NCBI GenBank assembly: GCA_030710605.1
Contig: CP092880.1
Span: 1,282,862-1,346,861 of the forward strand
DNA from: Cordylochernes scorpioides
Lineage: Eukaryota; Arthropoda; Arachnida; Pseudoscorpiones; Chernetidae
Length of the DNA: 64,000 bases
Reading direction: 5' to 3'
The notes under the pieces were generated by a model. That model was not told where the DNA came from and made no database searches. It was given only the letters and a program-made list of their open reading frames with translations. The translations under genes were made by a program, and so were the position numbers. Shown piece after piece: positions 38,760 to 53,000 of this stretch. Each line of letters starts with the position of its first letter. Within the stretch, counting starts at the first letter, position 1.

Positions 38760-40288
38760 CGGAGGACAAAATCAACGAAGAATTCGACGGAGTAAAAGAC
38801 TATGAAGATGAGCCTAAGGGCGACGGAGTAAAAGACTATGAAGATGAGCCTAAGGGCGACGGAGTAAAGGATTCTGAAGATGAGCCTAAGGGCGACGGAG
38901 TAAAGGATTTTGAAGATGAGCCTAAGGGCGACGGAGTAAAGGATTTTGAAGATGAGCCTAAGGCCGACGGAGTAAAAGATTCTGAAGCGGAGCCTAAGGG
39001 CGACGGTGTAAAGGATTCTGAAGATGAGCCTAAGGGCGACGGAGTAAAGGATTCTGAAGATGAGCCTAAGGGCGACGGAGTAAAGGATTCTGAAGATGAG
39101 CCTAAGGGCGACGGAGTAAAGGATTCTGAAGATGAGCCTAAGGGCGACGGAGTAAAGGATTCTGAAGATGAGCCTAAGGGCGACGGAGTAAAGGATTCTG
39201 AAGCGGAGCCTAAGGGCGACGGTGTAAAGGATTCTGAAGATGAGCCTAAGGGCGACGGAGTAAAGGATTCTGAAGATGAGCCTAAGGGCGACGGAGTAAA
39301 GGATTCTGAAGATGAGCCAAAGGGCGACGGAGTAAAGGATTCTGAAGAGGAGCCAAAGGGCGAAGGCGTAAAGGATTCTGAAGCGAAGCCTAAGGGCGAT
39401 GGAGTGAAGGATTCTGAGACTGCAATTAAAGGTTATGAACCGGTAAACAATTCTAGAGCGGTAGCTGAAGGCGCTGACCAAGTAAAGATTTCAGATGAAA
39501 CTGAATCGATTGATGATAATGAGGAAAATGAGGAAGGAGTTGTCAGAGTTCCAGCATCGAGGAAATTGGTGGAAGCAGGACCAACGAGAGATGCGGAATT
39601 TAAAATAAAGGATAATTATAAAGAAACAGAATCCCAAGATTTGAAAACCATAAATAAATCTGATTATGCAAAGAATAAGGACGATAAATACAACAAGGGA
39701 AAAGATCATGATGGAAATGAAGCGAAAAATATAGATGCAGAACCAGGTACTGATTCAACGGTGGGGGAAAAGTTAGATGTAGAACAGGGTACTGATTCAA
39801 AGGTGGAAGAAAAGCTAGATGCAGAACAGGGTACTGATTCAAAGGTGGAAGAAAGGATTATTGATCCAAAAGATTGGTTGAAGGAAGGGCTCGTCGATAG
39901 TGTTAATGAAAATCCACCGGAAGGAAAAGGATACTATTTGCCTCCTCACCTTTTGTTTAAGAATGAATCCAGGGCTACGCCTATACGGCCAGTATTTGGC
40001 GACGCTTCCTGTCGAGGACACGGCGCACTCGCCTTAAGACGGTATTTGAAGAGGAGACCCATTCTAATGAGGAGAATCCCGGAAATAAGAAAAAAATATC
40101 GGGAGAATAGGTTCGGAATTTTGGCCGACATGGGGAGATATTTCCAGGTAATGGCCATCAGGGAAAATGATTGGGACTACCTCCGATTTCTTTGGAAGAA
40201 GAAGATGGACGTTTATGGGGCAACCTCCGGTGGTGTGTATGGAGAGGGTGCCGCAGTGTGCCGAGGAGAGGATGGTTTTCCTGGATGA
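38720..40288 (+). CDS. Acidic-repeat and truncated reverse transcriptase frame
   Basis: 522-codon open frame; its first ATG is at 39404, so most of it would need a -1 shift from the gag-like frame. Residues from about 38783 to 39415 are 17 or so copies of GVKDSEDEPKGD. A charged linker follows with EQGTDSKVEEKLD repeats. The end reads GYYLPPHLLFKNESRATPIR then PVFGDASCRGHGAL and ILADMGRYFQVMAI, matching the fingers and first Asp motif of BEL/Pao reverse transcriptase. The stop comes before any YxDD, so it has no polymerase activity. Confidence 0.6.
   Translation, partial: FKVSGAPSGDETIAEDKINEEFDGVKDYEDEPKGDGVKDYEDEPKGDGVKDSEDEPKGDGVKDFEDEPKGDGVKDFEDEPKADGVKDSEAEPKGDGVKDSEDEPKGDGVKDSEDEPKGDGVKDSEDEPKGDGVKDSEDEPKGDGVKDSEDEPKGDGVKDSEAEPKGDGVKDSEDEPKGDGVKDSEDEPKGDGVKDSEDEPKGDGVKDSEEEPKGEGVKDSEAKPKGDGVKDSETAIKGYEPVNNSRAVAEGADQVKISDETESIDDNEENEEGVVRVPASRKLVEAGPTRDAEFKIKDNYKETESQDLKTINKSDYAKNKDDKYNKGKDHDGNEAKNIDAEPGTDSTVGEKLDVEQGTDSKVEEKLDAEQGTDSKVEERIIDPKDWLKEGLVDSVNENPPEGKGYYLPPHLLFKNESRATPIRPVFGDASCRGHGALALRRYLKRRPILMRRIPEIRKKYRENRFGILADMGRYFQVMAIRENDWDYLRFLWKKKMDVYGATSGGVYGEGAAVCRGEDGFPG
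38783..39415. repeat. Coding 36-bp array, about 17 copies
   Basis: Unit GACGGAGTAAAGGATTCTGA plus AGATGAGCCTAAGGGC, always 36 bp, preserving the frame. A few units differ (GCGGAG for GATGAG), recurring about 216 bp apart. Confidence 0.92.
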
Positions 40289-40385
40289 GAGCCTGGGCTC
40301 CCTGCAACGGTGTCCTCCCTGCCTGGATCCCCCCATCGCGGTGGAACGGATTTTTTTCTTTTTACAAAAAAGAAAGGTGGGGGTA

Positions 40386-40720
40386 TGTTAAAAGTCGTGG
40401 CATAGAATATGTAAATATCTTTTTGAGTGTATAACTTGGAATGTAAATTTCTTTTAAATGAATTATTATTATGTCAAATATATTTTGAATGGATTATTAT
40501 TATGTAAATTTCCCTTTTGTATATAATTGAGCCGTGTTGTTGAAATAAAGAGTTTCTTAGTAGAGCGAGAGCTTTACGTGGGTAGCCGCTGGTTTTTGTC
40601 TACGTTATTTTCTTTTCTCGCTTGATCACCCAAGGCAGTCCAATCAATATCAAGACTTTGGGTAAAAGTCTTACTTGTTAAGATGAGGTTTCTTCAATCT
40701 GACCTATCATACCCTTAACA
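40386..40720 (+). repeat. 3' LTR of the BEL/Pao-type element
   Basis: 335 bp; differs from the 5' LTR at two positions (TATAATTGAG, AAGATGAGG). Followed by ACTTC. Confidence 0.95.
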
Positions 40721-40860
40721 ACTTCATTGCAGACCAGAACTGATATCACCGCTGAATGGCAGAAAGATAGCTTAAGACAGTGCAACATGATGGATTAGAC
40801 TTTAAATGCTAGGTGTAATTAATTACAAAGTTTTGTGGAATAAATTGACCAACACGCACA

Positions 40861-41027
40861 GAAACTTTATATTGTGACTCTTTATATTTCCAACATATTT
40901 TATAAATTATCAATTAAATTCAAAGTATTAGAGTGACACGACAGAAAGACGTTGTAAAAATCTTTAAAATATCAATATTTTAATTTTTTCTCTCAATATT
41001 TTTATTTTTTATTATTTCATAGACAAC
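40861..41027. other. Boundary before the satellite, no gene
   Basis: AT-rich unique sequence between the mariner tail and the satellite. Confidence 0.5.
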
Positions 41028-44000
41028 ACAACAATGGCCAATCATGAGCCGGAACAACAATGGCCAATCATGAACCTGAACAACAATGGACAATCATGAA
41101 CCTGAACAACAATGGACAAGCATGAGCCTTACACAACAATGAGGTTGATGTCAACAATAAACCTCTGAACCTTGTGTTCTACAACAATGGCCAATCATGA
41201 GCCTTACACAACAATGAGGTTGATGTCAACAATAAACCTCTGAACCTTGTGTTCTACAACAATGGCCAATCATGAGCCTTACGCAACAATGAGGTTGATG
41301 TCAACAATAAACCTCTGAACCTTGTGTTCTACAACAATGGCCAATCATGAGCCATACACAACAATGAGGTTGATGTCAACAATGAGCCTCTGGACCTTGT
41401 GTTCTACAATAATGACCAATCATGAGCATTACACAACAATGAGGTTGATGTCAACAATGAGCCTCTGGACCTTGTGTTCTACAACAATGACCAATCATGA
41501 GCCTTACACAACAATGAGGTTGATGTCAACAATAAACCTCTGAACGTTGTGTTCTACAACAATGGCCAATCATGAGCCATGCACAACAATGAGTTGATGT
41601 TAACAATGACCCTCTGAACCTTGTGTTCTACAACAATGGCCAATCATGAACCTGAACAACAATTGCCAATCATGAGCCATACGCAACAATGAGGTTGATG
41701 TCAACAATGAGCCTCTGAACCTTGTGTTCTACAACAATGGTCAATCATGAACCTGAACAACAATTGCCAATCTAGAGCCATACACAACAATGAGATTGAT
41801 GTCAACAATACACCTCTGAACCTTGTGTTCTACAACAATGGCCAATCATGAGCCATACACAACAATGAGGTTGATGTCAACAATACACCTCTGAACATTG
41901 TGTTCTACAACAATGGCCAATCATGAGCCATACACAACAATGAGGTTGATGTCAACAATGAGCCTCTGGACCTTGTGTTCTACAATAATGACCAATCATG
42001 AGCATTACACAACAATGAGGTTGATGTCAACAATGAGCCTCTGGACCTTGTGTTCTACAACAATGACCAATCATGAGCCTTACACAACAATGAGGTTGAT
42101 GTCAACAATAAACCTCTGAACATTGTGTTCTACAACAATGGCCAATCATGAGCCTTACACAACAATGAGGTTGATGTCAACAATACACCTCTGAACCTTG
42201 TGTTCTACAACAATGACTAATCATGAGCCTTACACAACAATGGCCAATCATGAGCCTTACACAACAATGAGGTTGATGTCAACAATAAACCTCTAACCTT
42301 GTGTTCTACAACAATGGCCAATCATGAGCCTTACACAACAATGAGGTTGATGTCAACAATAGACCTCTGAACCTTGTGTTCCACAACAATGACAAATCAT
42401 AGGCCTTACACAACAATGAGGTTGATGTCAACAATGAGCCTCTGGACCTTGTGTTCTACAATAATGACCAATCATGAGCATTACACAACAATGAGGTTGA
42501 TGTCAACAATGAGCCTCTGGACCTTGTGTTCTACAACAATGACCAATCATGAGCCTTACACAACAATGAGGTTGATGTCAACAATAAACCTCTGAACATT
42601 GTGTTCTACAACAATGGCCAATCATGAGCCTTACACAACAATGAGGTTGATGTCAACAATACACCTCTGAACCTTGTGTTCTACAACAATGACTAATCAT
42701 GAGCCTTACACAACAATGGCCAATCATGAGCCTTACACAACAATGAGGTTGATGTCAACAATAAACCTCTAACCTTGTGTTCTACAACAATGGCCAATCA
42801 TGAGCCTTACACAACAATGAGGTTGATGTCAACAATAGACCTCTGAACCTTGTGTTCCACAACAATGACAAATCATAGGCCTTACACAACAATGAGGTTG
42901 ATGTCAACAATAGACCTCTGAACCTTGTGTTCTACAACAATGACCAATCATAAGCCTTACACAACAATGAGGTTGATGTCAACAATAAACCTCTGAACCT
43001 TGTGTTATACAACAATGGTCAATCATGAGCCATACACAACAAAGGGTTTGATGTCAACAATGAGCCTCTGAACTTTGTGTTCTACAACCTTGACCAATCA
43101 TGAGCCATACACAACAATGAGGTTGATGTCAACAATGAGCCTCTGAACATTGTGTTCTACAACAATGGCCAATCATGAAACTGAACAACAATTGCCAATC
43201 ATGACCTTACGCAACAATTAGGTTGATGTCAACAATGAGCCTCTGAACCTTGTGTTCTACAACAATGGTCGATCATGAACCTGAACAACAATTGCAATCA
43301 TGAGCTATATACAACAATGAGGTTGATGTAAACAATGAGCCCCTGAATCTTGTGTTCTACGACAATGGCCAATCATGAGGCTTACACAACAATGAGGTTG
43401 ATGTCAACAATAAACCACTGAACCTTGTGTTGTACAACAATGGCCAATCATGAGCCTTACACAACAATGAGGTTGATGTCAACAATAGACCTCTGAACCT
43501 TTTGTTCTACAACAATGATCAATCATGAGCCTTACACAACAATGAGGTTGATGTCTACAATGAGCCTCTGAACCTTGTGTTCTACAACAATGGCCAATCA
43601 TGAACCTGAACAACAATGGTCAATCATGAACCTGAACAACAATGGCCAATCATGAGCCTTACACAACAATGAGGTTGATGTCAAAAATACACCTCTGAAC
43701 CTTGTGTTCTACAACAAGGTCCAATCATGAGCCATACACAACAATGAGATTGATGTCAACAATGAGTCTCTGAACTTTGTGTTCTACAACAATGGCCAAT
43801 CATGAACCTGAACAACAATGAGGTTGATGTCAACAATGAGCCTCTGAACCTTGTGTTCTACAACAATGGCCAATCATGACCTGAACAACAATGGCCAATC
43901 ATGAGCCTTACACAACAATGAGGTTGATGTCAACAATACACCTCTGAACCTTGTGTTCTACAACAATGGCCAATCATGAGCCTTACACAACAATGAGGTT

Positions 44001-47000
44001 GATGTCAACAATAAACCTCTGAACCTTGTGTTCTACAACAATGATCAATCATGAACCTTACACAACAATGACCAATCATTAGCCTTACACAACAATGAGG
44101 TTATTGTCAACAATAAACCTCTGAACCTTGTGTTCTACAACAATGGCCAATCATGAGCCTTACACAACAATGAGGTTGATGTCAACAATAAACCTCTGAA
44201 CCTTGTGTTCTACAACAATGGCCAATAATGAGACTTACGCAACAATGAGGTTGATGTCAACAATAAACCTCTGAACCTTGTGTTCTACAACAATGGCCAA
44301 TCATGAGCCATACACAACAATGAGGTTGAGTGTCAACAATAAACCACTGAACCTTGTGTTCTACAAAAATGGCCAATCATGAGCCTTACACAACAATGAG
44401 GTTGATGTCAACAATAGACCTCTGAACCTTGTGTTCTACAACAATGATCAATCATGAGCCTTACACAACAATGAGGTTGATGTCAACAATGAGCCTCTGA
44501 ACCTTGTGTTCTACAACAATGGCCAATCATGAACCTGAACAACAATGGCCAATCATGAGCCTTACACAACAATGAGGTTGATGTCAACAATAAACCTCTG
44601 AACCTTGTGTTCTACAACAATGGCCAATCATGAGACTTACGCAACAATGAGGTTGATGTCAACAATAAACCTCTGAACCTTGTGTTCTACAACAATGGCC
44701 AATCATGAGCCATACACAACAATGAGGTTGAGTGTCAACAATAAACCACTGAACCTTGTGTTCTACAAAAATGGCCAATCATGAGCCTTACACAACAATG
44801 AGGTTGATGTCAACAATAGACCTCTGAACCTTGTGTTCTACAACAAGGTCCAATCATGAGCCATACACAACAATGAGGTTGATGTCAACAATGAGTCTCT
44901 GAACTTTGTGTTCTACAACAATGGCCAATCATGAACCTGAACAACAATGAGGTTGATGTCAACAATGAGCCTCTGAACCTTGTGTTCTACAACAATGGCC
45001 AATCATGAACCTGAACAACAATGGCCAATCATGAGCCTTACACAACAATGAGGTTGATGTCAACAATACACCTCTGAACCTTGTGTTCTACAACAATGGC
45101 CAATCATGAGCCTTACACAACAATGAGGTTGATGTCAAAAATAAACCTCTGAACCTTGTTTGCTACAACAATGGCCAATCATGAGCCTTACACAACAATG
45201 AGATTGATGTCAACAATAAACCTCTGAACCATGTTTTCTACAACAATGACCAATCATGAGCCTTACACAACAATGAGGTTGATGTCAACAATGAGCCATT
45301 GAACTTTGTGTTCTACAACAATGACCAATCATGAGCCTTACACAACAATGATCAATCATGAGCCTTACACAACAATGAGGTTGATGTCAACAATAAACCA
45401 CTGAACCTTGTGTTCTACAACAATGGACAATCATGAGCCTTACACAACAATGAGGTTGATGTCAACAATGAGCCTCTGAACCTTGTGTTCTACAACAATG
45501 GCCAATCATGAACCTGAACAACAATGGCCAATCATGAACCTGAACAACAATGGCCAATCATGAGCCTTACACAACAATGAGGTTGATTGCAAAAATACAC
45601 CTCTGAACCTTGTGTTCTACAACAATGTCCAATCATGAGCCATACACAACAATGAGGTTGATGTCAACAATGAGCCTCTGAACTTTGTGTTCTACACAAT
45701 GCTAAATCATGAAACTGAACAACAATGAGGTTGATGTCAACAATGAGCCTCTGAACCTTGTGTTCTACAACAATGGCCAATCATGAACCTGAACAACAAT
45801 GGCCAATCATGAGCCTTACACAACAATGAGGTTGATGTCAACAATACACCTCTGAACCTTGTGTTCTACAACAATGGCCAATCATGAGCCTTACACAACA
45901 ATGAGGTTGATGTCAACAATAAACCTCTGAACCTTGTGTTCTACAACAATGAACAATCATGAGCCTTACACAACAATGGCCAATCATAAGCCTTTCACAA
46001 CAATGAACAATCATGAGCCTTACACAACAATGACCAATCATGTGCCTTACACAAAAATGAGGTTGATTTCAACAATAAACCTCTGAACCTTGTGTTCTAC
46101 AACAATGGCCAATCATGAGCCTTTAACAACAATGAGGTTGATGTCAACAATAAACCTCTGAACCTTGTGTTCTACAACAATGGCCAATCATGAGCCTTAC
46201 ACAACAATGAGGTTGATGTCAACAATAAACCTCTGAACCTTGTGTTCTACAACAATGGCCAATTATGAGCCATACACAACAATGAGGTTGATGTCAACAA
46301 TGAGCCTCTGAACCTTGTGTTCTACAACAATGGTCAATCATGAACCTGAACAACAATTGCCAATCATGAGCCATACACAACAATGAGGTTGATGTCAACA
46401 ATACACCTCTGAACCTTGTGTTCTACAACAATGGCCAATCATGAGCCATACACAACAATGAGGTTGATGTCAACAATACACGTCTGAACATTGTGTTCTA
46501 CAACAATGGCCAATCATGAGCCATACACAACAATGAGGTTGATGTCAACAATGAGCCTCTGAACCTTCTTTTCTACAACAATGGCCAATCAAGAACCTGA
46601 ACAACAATGACCAATCATGAGCCTTACACAAAAATGAGGTTGATGTCAACAATACACCTCTGAACCTTGTGTTCTACAACAATGGCCAATCATGAGCCTT
46701 ACACAACAAAGAGGTTGATGTCAACAATACACCTCTGAAACTTGTGTTCTACAACAATGACCAATCATGAGCCTTACACAACAATGGCCAATCATGAGCC
46801 TTACACAACAATGAGGTTGATGTCAACAATAAACCTCTAACCTTGTGTTCTACAACAATGGCCAATCATGAGCCTTACACAACAATGAGGTTGATATCAA
46901 CAATAGACTTCTTAACCTTATGTTCTACAAAAATGACCAATCATAGGCCTTACACAACATTGAGGTTGATGTCAACAATGAGCCTCTGAACCTTGTGTTC

Positions 47001-50000
47001 TACAACAATGACCAATCATGAGCCTTATACAACAATGACCAATCATGAGCCTTACACAACAATGAGGTTGAGTGTCAACAATAAACCACTGAACCTTGTG
47101 TTCTACAACAATGGCCAATCATGAGCCTTACACAACAATGAGTTTGATGTCAACAATAGACCTCTGAACCTTGTGTTCTACAACAATGATCAATCATGAG
47201 CCTTACACAACAATGAGGTTGATGTCAACAATGACCCTCTGAACCTTGTGTTCTACAACAATGGCCAATCATGAACCTGAACAACAATGGCCAATCATGA
47301 GCCTTACACAACAATGAGGTTGATGTCAAAAATACACCTCTGAACCTTGTGTTCTATAACAAGGTCCAATCATGAGCCATACACAACAATGAGGTTGATG
47401 TCAACAATACACCTCTGAACCTTGTGTTCTACAACAATGGCCAATCATGAGCCTTACACAACAATGAGGTTGATGTCAAAAATAAACCTCTGAACCTTGT
47501 TTGCTACAACAATGGCCAATCATGAGCCTTACACAACAATGAGGTTGATGTCAACAATACACCTCTGAACCTTGTGTTCTACAACAATGGCCAATCATGA
47601 GCCTTACACAACAATGAGGTTGATGTCAAAAATAAACCTCTGAACCTTGTTTGCTACAACAATGGCCAATCATGAGCCTTACACAACAAAGAGATTGATG
47701 TCAACAATAGACCTCTGAACCATGTGTTCTACAACAATGACCAATCATGAGCCTTACACAACAATGAGGTTGATGTCAACAATGAGCCATTGAACCTTGT
47801 GTTCTACAACAATGACCAATCATGAGCCTTACACAACAATGACCAATCATGAGCCTTACACAACAATGAGGTTGATGTCAACAATAAACCACTGAACCTT
47901 GTGTTCTACAACAATGGTACAATCATGAGCCTTACACAACAATGAGGTTGATGTCAACAATAGACCTCTGAACCTTGTGTTCTACAACAATGATCAAACA
48001 TGAGCCTTACACAACAATGAGGTTGATGTCAACAATGAGCCTCTGAACCTTGTGTTCTACAACAATGGCCAATCATGAACCTGAACAACAATGACCAATC
48101 ATGAGCCTTACACAACAATGAGGTTGATGTCAACAATAAACCACTGAACCTTGTGTTCTACAACAATGGCCAATCATGAGCCTTACACAACAATGAGGTT
48201 GATGTCAACAATAGACCTCTGAACCTTGTGTTCTACAACAATGATCAAACATGAGCCTTACACAACAATGAGGTTGATGTCAACAATGAGCCTCTGAACC
48301 TTGTGTTCTACAACAATGGCCAATCATGAACCTGAACAACAATGGCCAATCATGAACCTGAACAACAATGGCCAATCATGAGCCTTACACAACAATGACC
48401 AATCATGTGCCTTACACAAAAATGAGGTTGATTTCAACAATAAACCTCTGAACCTTGTGTTCTACAACAATGGCCAATCATGAGCCTTTAACAACAATGA
48501 GGTTGATGTCAACAATAAACCTCTGAACCTTGTGTTCTACAACAATGGCCAATCATGAGCCTTACACAACAATGAGGTTGATGTCAACAATAAACCTCTG
48601 AACCTTGTGTTCTACAACAATGGCCAATTATGAGCCATACACAACAATGAGGTTGATGTCAACAATGAGCCTCTGAACCTTGTGTTCTACAACAATGGCC
48701 AATCATGAACCTGAACAACAATGGCCAATCATGAGCCTTACACAACAATGAGGTTGATGTCAACAATACACCTCTGAACCTTGTGTTCTACAACAATGGC
48801 CAATCATGAGCCTTACACAACAATGAGGTTGATGTCAACAATAAACCTCTGAACCTTGTGTTCTACAACAATGAACAATCATGAGCCTTACACAACAATG
48901 GCCAATCATAAGCCTTTCACAACAATGAACAATCATGAGCCTTACACAACAATGACCAATCATGTGCCTTACACAAAAATGAGGTTGATTTCAACAATAA
49001 ACCTCTGAACCTTGTGTTCTACAACAATGGCCAATCATGAGCCTTTAACAACAATGAGGTTGATGTCAACAATAAACCTCTGAACCTTGTGTTCTACAAC
49101 AATGGCCAATCATGAGCCATACACAACAATGAGGTTGATGTCAACAATGAGCCTCTGAACCTTGTGTTCTACAACAATGGTCAATCATGAACCTGAACAA
49201 CAATTGCCAATCATGAGCCATACACAACAATGAGGTTGATGTCAACAATACACCTCTGAACCTTGTGTTCTACAACAATGGCCAATCATGAGCCATACAC
49301 AACAATGAGGTTGATGTCAACAATACACGTCTGAACATTGTGTTCTACAACAATGGCCAATCATGAGCCATACACAACAATGAGGTTGATGTCAACAATG
49401 AGCCTCTGAACCTTCTTTTCTACAACAATGGCCAATCAAGAACCTGAACAACAATGACCAATCATGAGCCTTACACAAAAATGAGGTTGATGTCAACAAT
49501 ACACCTCTGAACCTTGTGTTCTACAACAATGGCCAATCATGAGCCTTACACAACAAAGAGGTTGATGTCAACAATACACCTCTGAAACTTGTGTTCTACA
49601 ACAATGACCAATCATGAGCCTTACACAACAATGGCCAATCATGAGCCTTACACAACAATGAGGTTGATGTCAACAATAAACCTCTAACCTTGTGTTCTAC
49701 AACAATGGCCAATCATGAGCCTTACACAACAATGAGGTTGATATCAACAATAGACTTCTTAACCTTATGTTCTACAAAAATGACCAATCATAGGCCTTAA
49801 CAACATTGAGGTTGATGTCAACAATGAGCCTCTGAACCTTGTGTTCTACAACAATGACCAATCATGAGCCTTATACAACAATGACCAATCATGAGCCTTA
49901 CACAACAATGAGGTTGATGTCAACAATGAGCCATTGAACCTTGTGTTCTACAACAATGACCAATCATGAGCCTTACACAACAATGACCAATCATGAGCCT

Positions 50001-53000
50001 TACACAACAATGAGGTTGATGTCAACAATAAACCACTGAACCTTGTGTTCTACAACAATGGTACAATCATGAGCCTTACACAACAATGAGGTTGATGTCA
50101 ACAATAGACCTCTGAACCTTGTGTTCTGCAACAATGATCAAACATGAGCCTTACACAACAATGAGGTTGATGTCAACAATGAGCCTCTGAACCTTGTGTT
50201 CTACAACAATGGCCAATCATGAACCTGAACAACAATGGCCAATCATGAGCCTTACACAACAATGAGGTTGATTGCAAAAATACACCTCTGAACCTTGTGT
50301 TCTACAACAATGTCCAATCATGAGCCATACACAACAATGAGGTTGATGTCAACAATGAGCCTCTGAACTTTGTGTTCTACACAATGCTAAATCATGAAAC
50401 TGAACAACAATGAGGTTTATGTCAACAATGAGCCTCTGAACCTTGTGTTCTACAACAATGGCCAATCATGAGCTTGAACAACAATGGCCAATCATGAGCC
50501 TTACACAACAATGAGGTTGATGTCAACAATACACCTCTGAACCTTGTGTTCTACAACAATGGCCAATCATGAGCCTTACACAACAATGAGGTTGATGTCA
50601 ACAATAAACCTCTGAACCTTGTGTTCTACAACAATGACCAATCATGAGCCTTACACAAAAATGGCCAATCATGAGCCTTACACAACAATGAACAATCATG
50701 AGCCTTACACAACAATGACCAATCATGTTCCTTACACAACAAAGGGATTGATGTCAACAATGAGCCTCTGAACCTTGTGTTCTACAACCTTGACCAATCA
50801 TGAGCCATACACAACAATGAGGTTGATGTCAACAATGAGCCTCTGAACATTGTGTTCTACAACAATGGCCAATCATGAAAGTGAACAACAAGTGCCAATC
50901 ATGAGCCTTACGCAACAATTAGGTTGATGTCAACAATAAGCCTCTGAACCTTGTGTTCTACAACAATGGTCAATCATGAACCTGAACAACAATTGCAAGC
51001 ATGAGCTATACACAACAATGAGGTTGATGTAAACAATGAGCCCCTGAATCTTGTGTTCTACGACAATGGCCAATCATGAGCCTTACACAAGAATGAGGTT
51101 GATGTCAACAATACACCTCTGACCCTTGTGTCTACAACAATGGCCAATCATGAGCCATACACAACAATGAGGTTGATGTCAACAATGAGCCTCTGGACCT
51201 TGTGTTCTACAATAATGACCAATCATGAGCATTACACAACCATGAGGTTGATATCAACTATGAGCCTCTGAACCTTGTGTTCTACAACAATGACCAATCA
51301 TGAGCCTTACACAACAATGAGGTTGATGTCAACAATAAACCTCTGAACCTTGTGTTCTACAACAATGGCCAATCATGAGCCATACACAACAATGAAGTTG
51401 ATGTTAACAATGACCCTCTGAACCTTGTGTTCTACAACGATGGCCAATCATGAACCTGAACAACAATTGCCAATCATGAGCCATACACAACAATGAGGTT
51501 TATGTCAACAATACACCTCTGAACCTTGTGTTCTCTAACAATGGCCAATCATGAGCCATACACAACAATGAGGTTGATGTCAACAATACACCTCTGAACC
51601 TTGTTTTTACTACAACAATGGCCAATCATGAGCCTTACACAACAATGAGGTTGATGTCAACAATTCACCTCTGAACCTTGTGTTCTACAACAATGACCAA
51701 TCATGAGCCTTACACAACAATGAGGTTTATGTCAACAATAAACCTCTGAACCTTGTGTTCTACAACAATGGCCAATCATGAGCCTTACACAACAATGAGG
51801 TTGATGTCAACAATAGACCTCTGAACCTTGTGTTCTAGAACAATGATCAATCATGAGCCTTACACAACAATGAGGTTGATTTCAACAATGAGCCTCTGAA
51901 CCTTGTGTTCTACAACAATGGCCAATCATGAACCTGAACAACAATGGACAATCATGAGCCTTACACAACAATGAGGTTGATATCAACAATATACCTCTGA
52001 ACCTTGTGTTCTACAACAATGGCCAATCATGAGCCATACACAACAATGAGGTTGATATCAACAATAGACTTCTTAACCTTATGTTCTACAAAAATGACCA
52101 ATCATAGGCCTTACACACCATTGAGGTTGATGTCAACAATGAGCCTCTGAACCTTGTGTTCTACAACAATGGCCAATCATGAGCCTTTAACAACAATGAG
52201 GTTGATGTCAACAATAAACCTCTGAACCTTGTGTTCTACAACAATGGCCAATCATGAGCCTTACACAACAATGAGGTTGATGTCAACAATAAACCTCTGA
52301 ACCTTGTGTTCTACAACAATGGCCAATTATGAGCCATACACAACAATGAGGTTGATGTCAACAATGAGCCTCTGAACCTTGTGTTCTACAACAATGGTCA
52401 ATCATGAACCTGAACAACAATTGCCAATCATGAGCCATACACAACAATGAGGTTGATGTCAACAATACACCTCTGAACCTTGTGTTCTACAACAATGGCC
52501 AATCATGAGCCATACACAACAATGAGGTTGATGTCAACAATACACGTCTGAACATTGTGTTCTACAACAATGGCCAATCATGAGCCATACACAACAATGA
52601 GGTTGATGTCAACAATGAGCCTCTGAACCTTCTTTTCTACAACAATGGCCAATCAAGAACCTGAACAACAATGACCAATCATGAGCCTTACACAAAAATG
52701 AGGTTGATGTCAACAATACACCTCTGAACCTTGTGTTCTACAACAATGGCCAATCATGAGCCTTACACAACAAAGAGGTTGATGTCAACAATACACCTCT
52801 GAAACTTGTGTTCTACAACAATGACCAATCATGAGCCTTACACAACAATGGCCAATCATGAGCTCACACAACAATGAGGTTGATGTAAACAATAAACCTC
52901 TAACCTTGTGTTCTACAACAATGGCCAATCATGAGCCTTACACAACAATGAGGTTGATATCAACAATAGACTTCTTAACCTTATGTTCTACAAAAATGAC

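Larger units (their letters stand above)
36785..40720 (+). mobile_element. Non-autonomous BEL/Pao-type LTR element with three internal arrays
   Basis: 3.9 kb with 335-bp LTRs, ACTTC target duplications (36780-36784, 40721-40725), a primer-binding-like TGGCGTCCCCGGGTGGG (37124-37140) and a polypurine tract AGAAAGGTGGGGG before the 3' LTR. The inside holds a 40-bp array, a 33-bp array, a short gag-like frame, a coding 36-bp array and only the first part of a reverse transcriptase. No protease, YxDD, RNase H or integrase. It must be mobilised in trans. It sits inside a mariner fossil. Confidence 0.9.
35840..40860 (+). pseudogene. Degenerate mariner transposase split by two insertions
   Basis: Pieces read in order on the plus strand: AQANLRVEVCKK near 35975-36025, then LHFLRSYLRREVDLYSN (36336 on), a LKGIIHYAFIHNDQTVSTKL segment near 36470-36530, YRAMVNRKHILPQKDITKPH near 36560-36625, and SPSDYYLF near 36700. 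These match the HELxxxNLxxRVxIC, WDxKGxVxxE, NARPHT and SPDLAPSDYHLF regions of mariner transposases. Stops and frameshifts abound. It is interrupted at 36026-36322 by a palindromic insertion and at 36785-40720 by an LTR element; a short tail may continue to about 40860. Confidence 0.75.

Noticed and set aside
38729-39481. 250-codon minus-strand hydrophobic repeat frame
   Set aside because: Reverse strand of the 36-bp coding array; no independent evidence.
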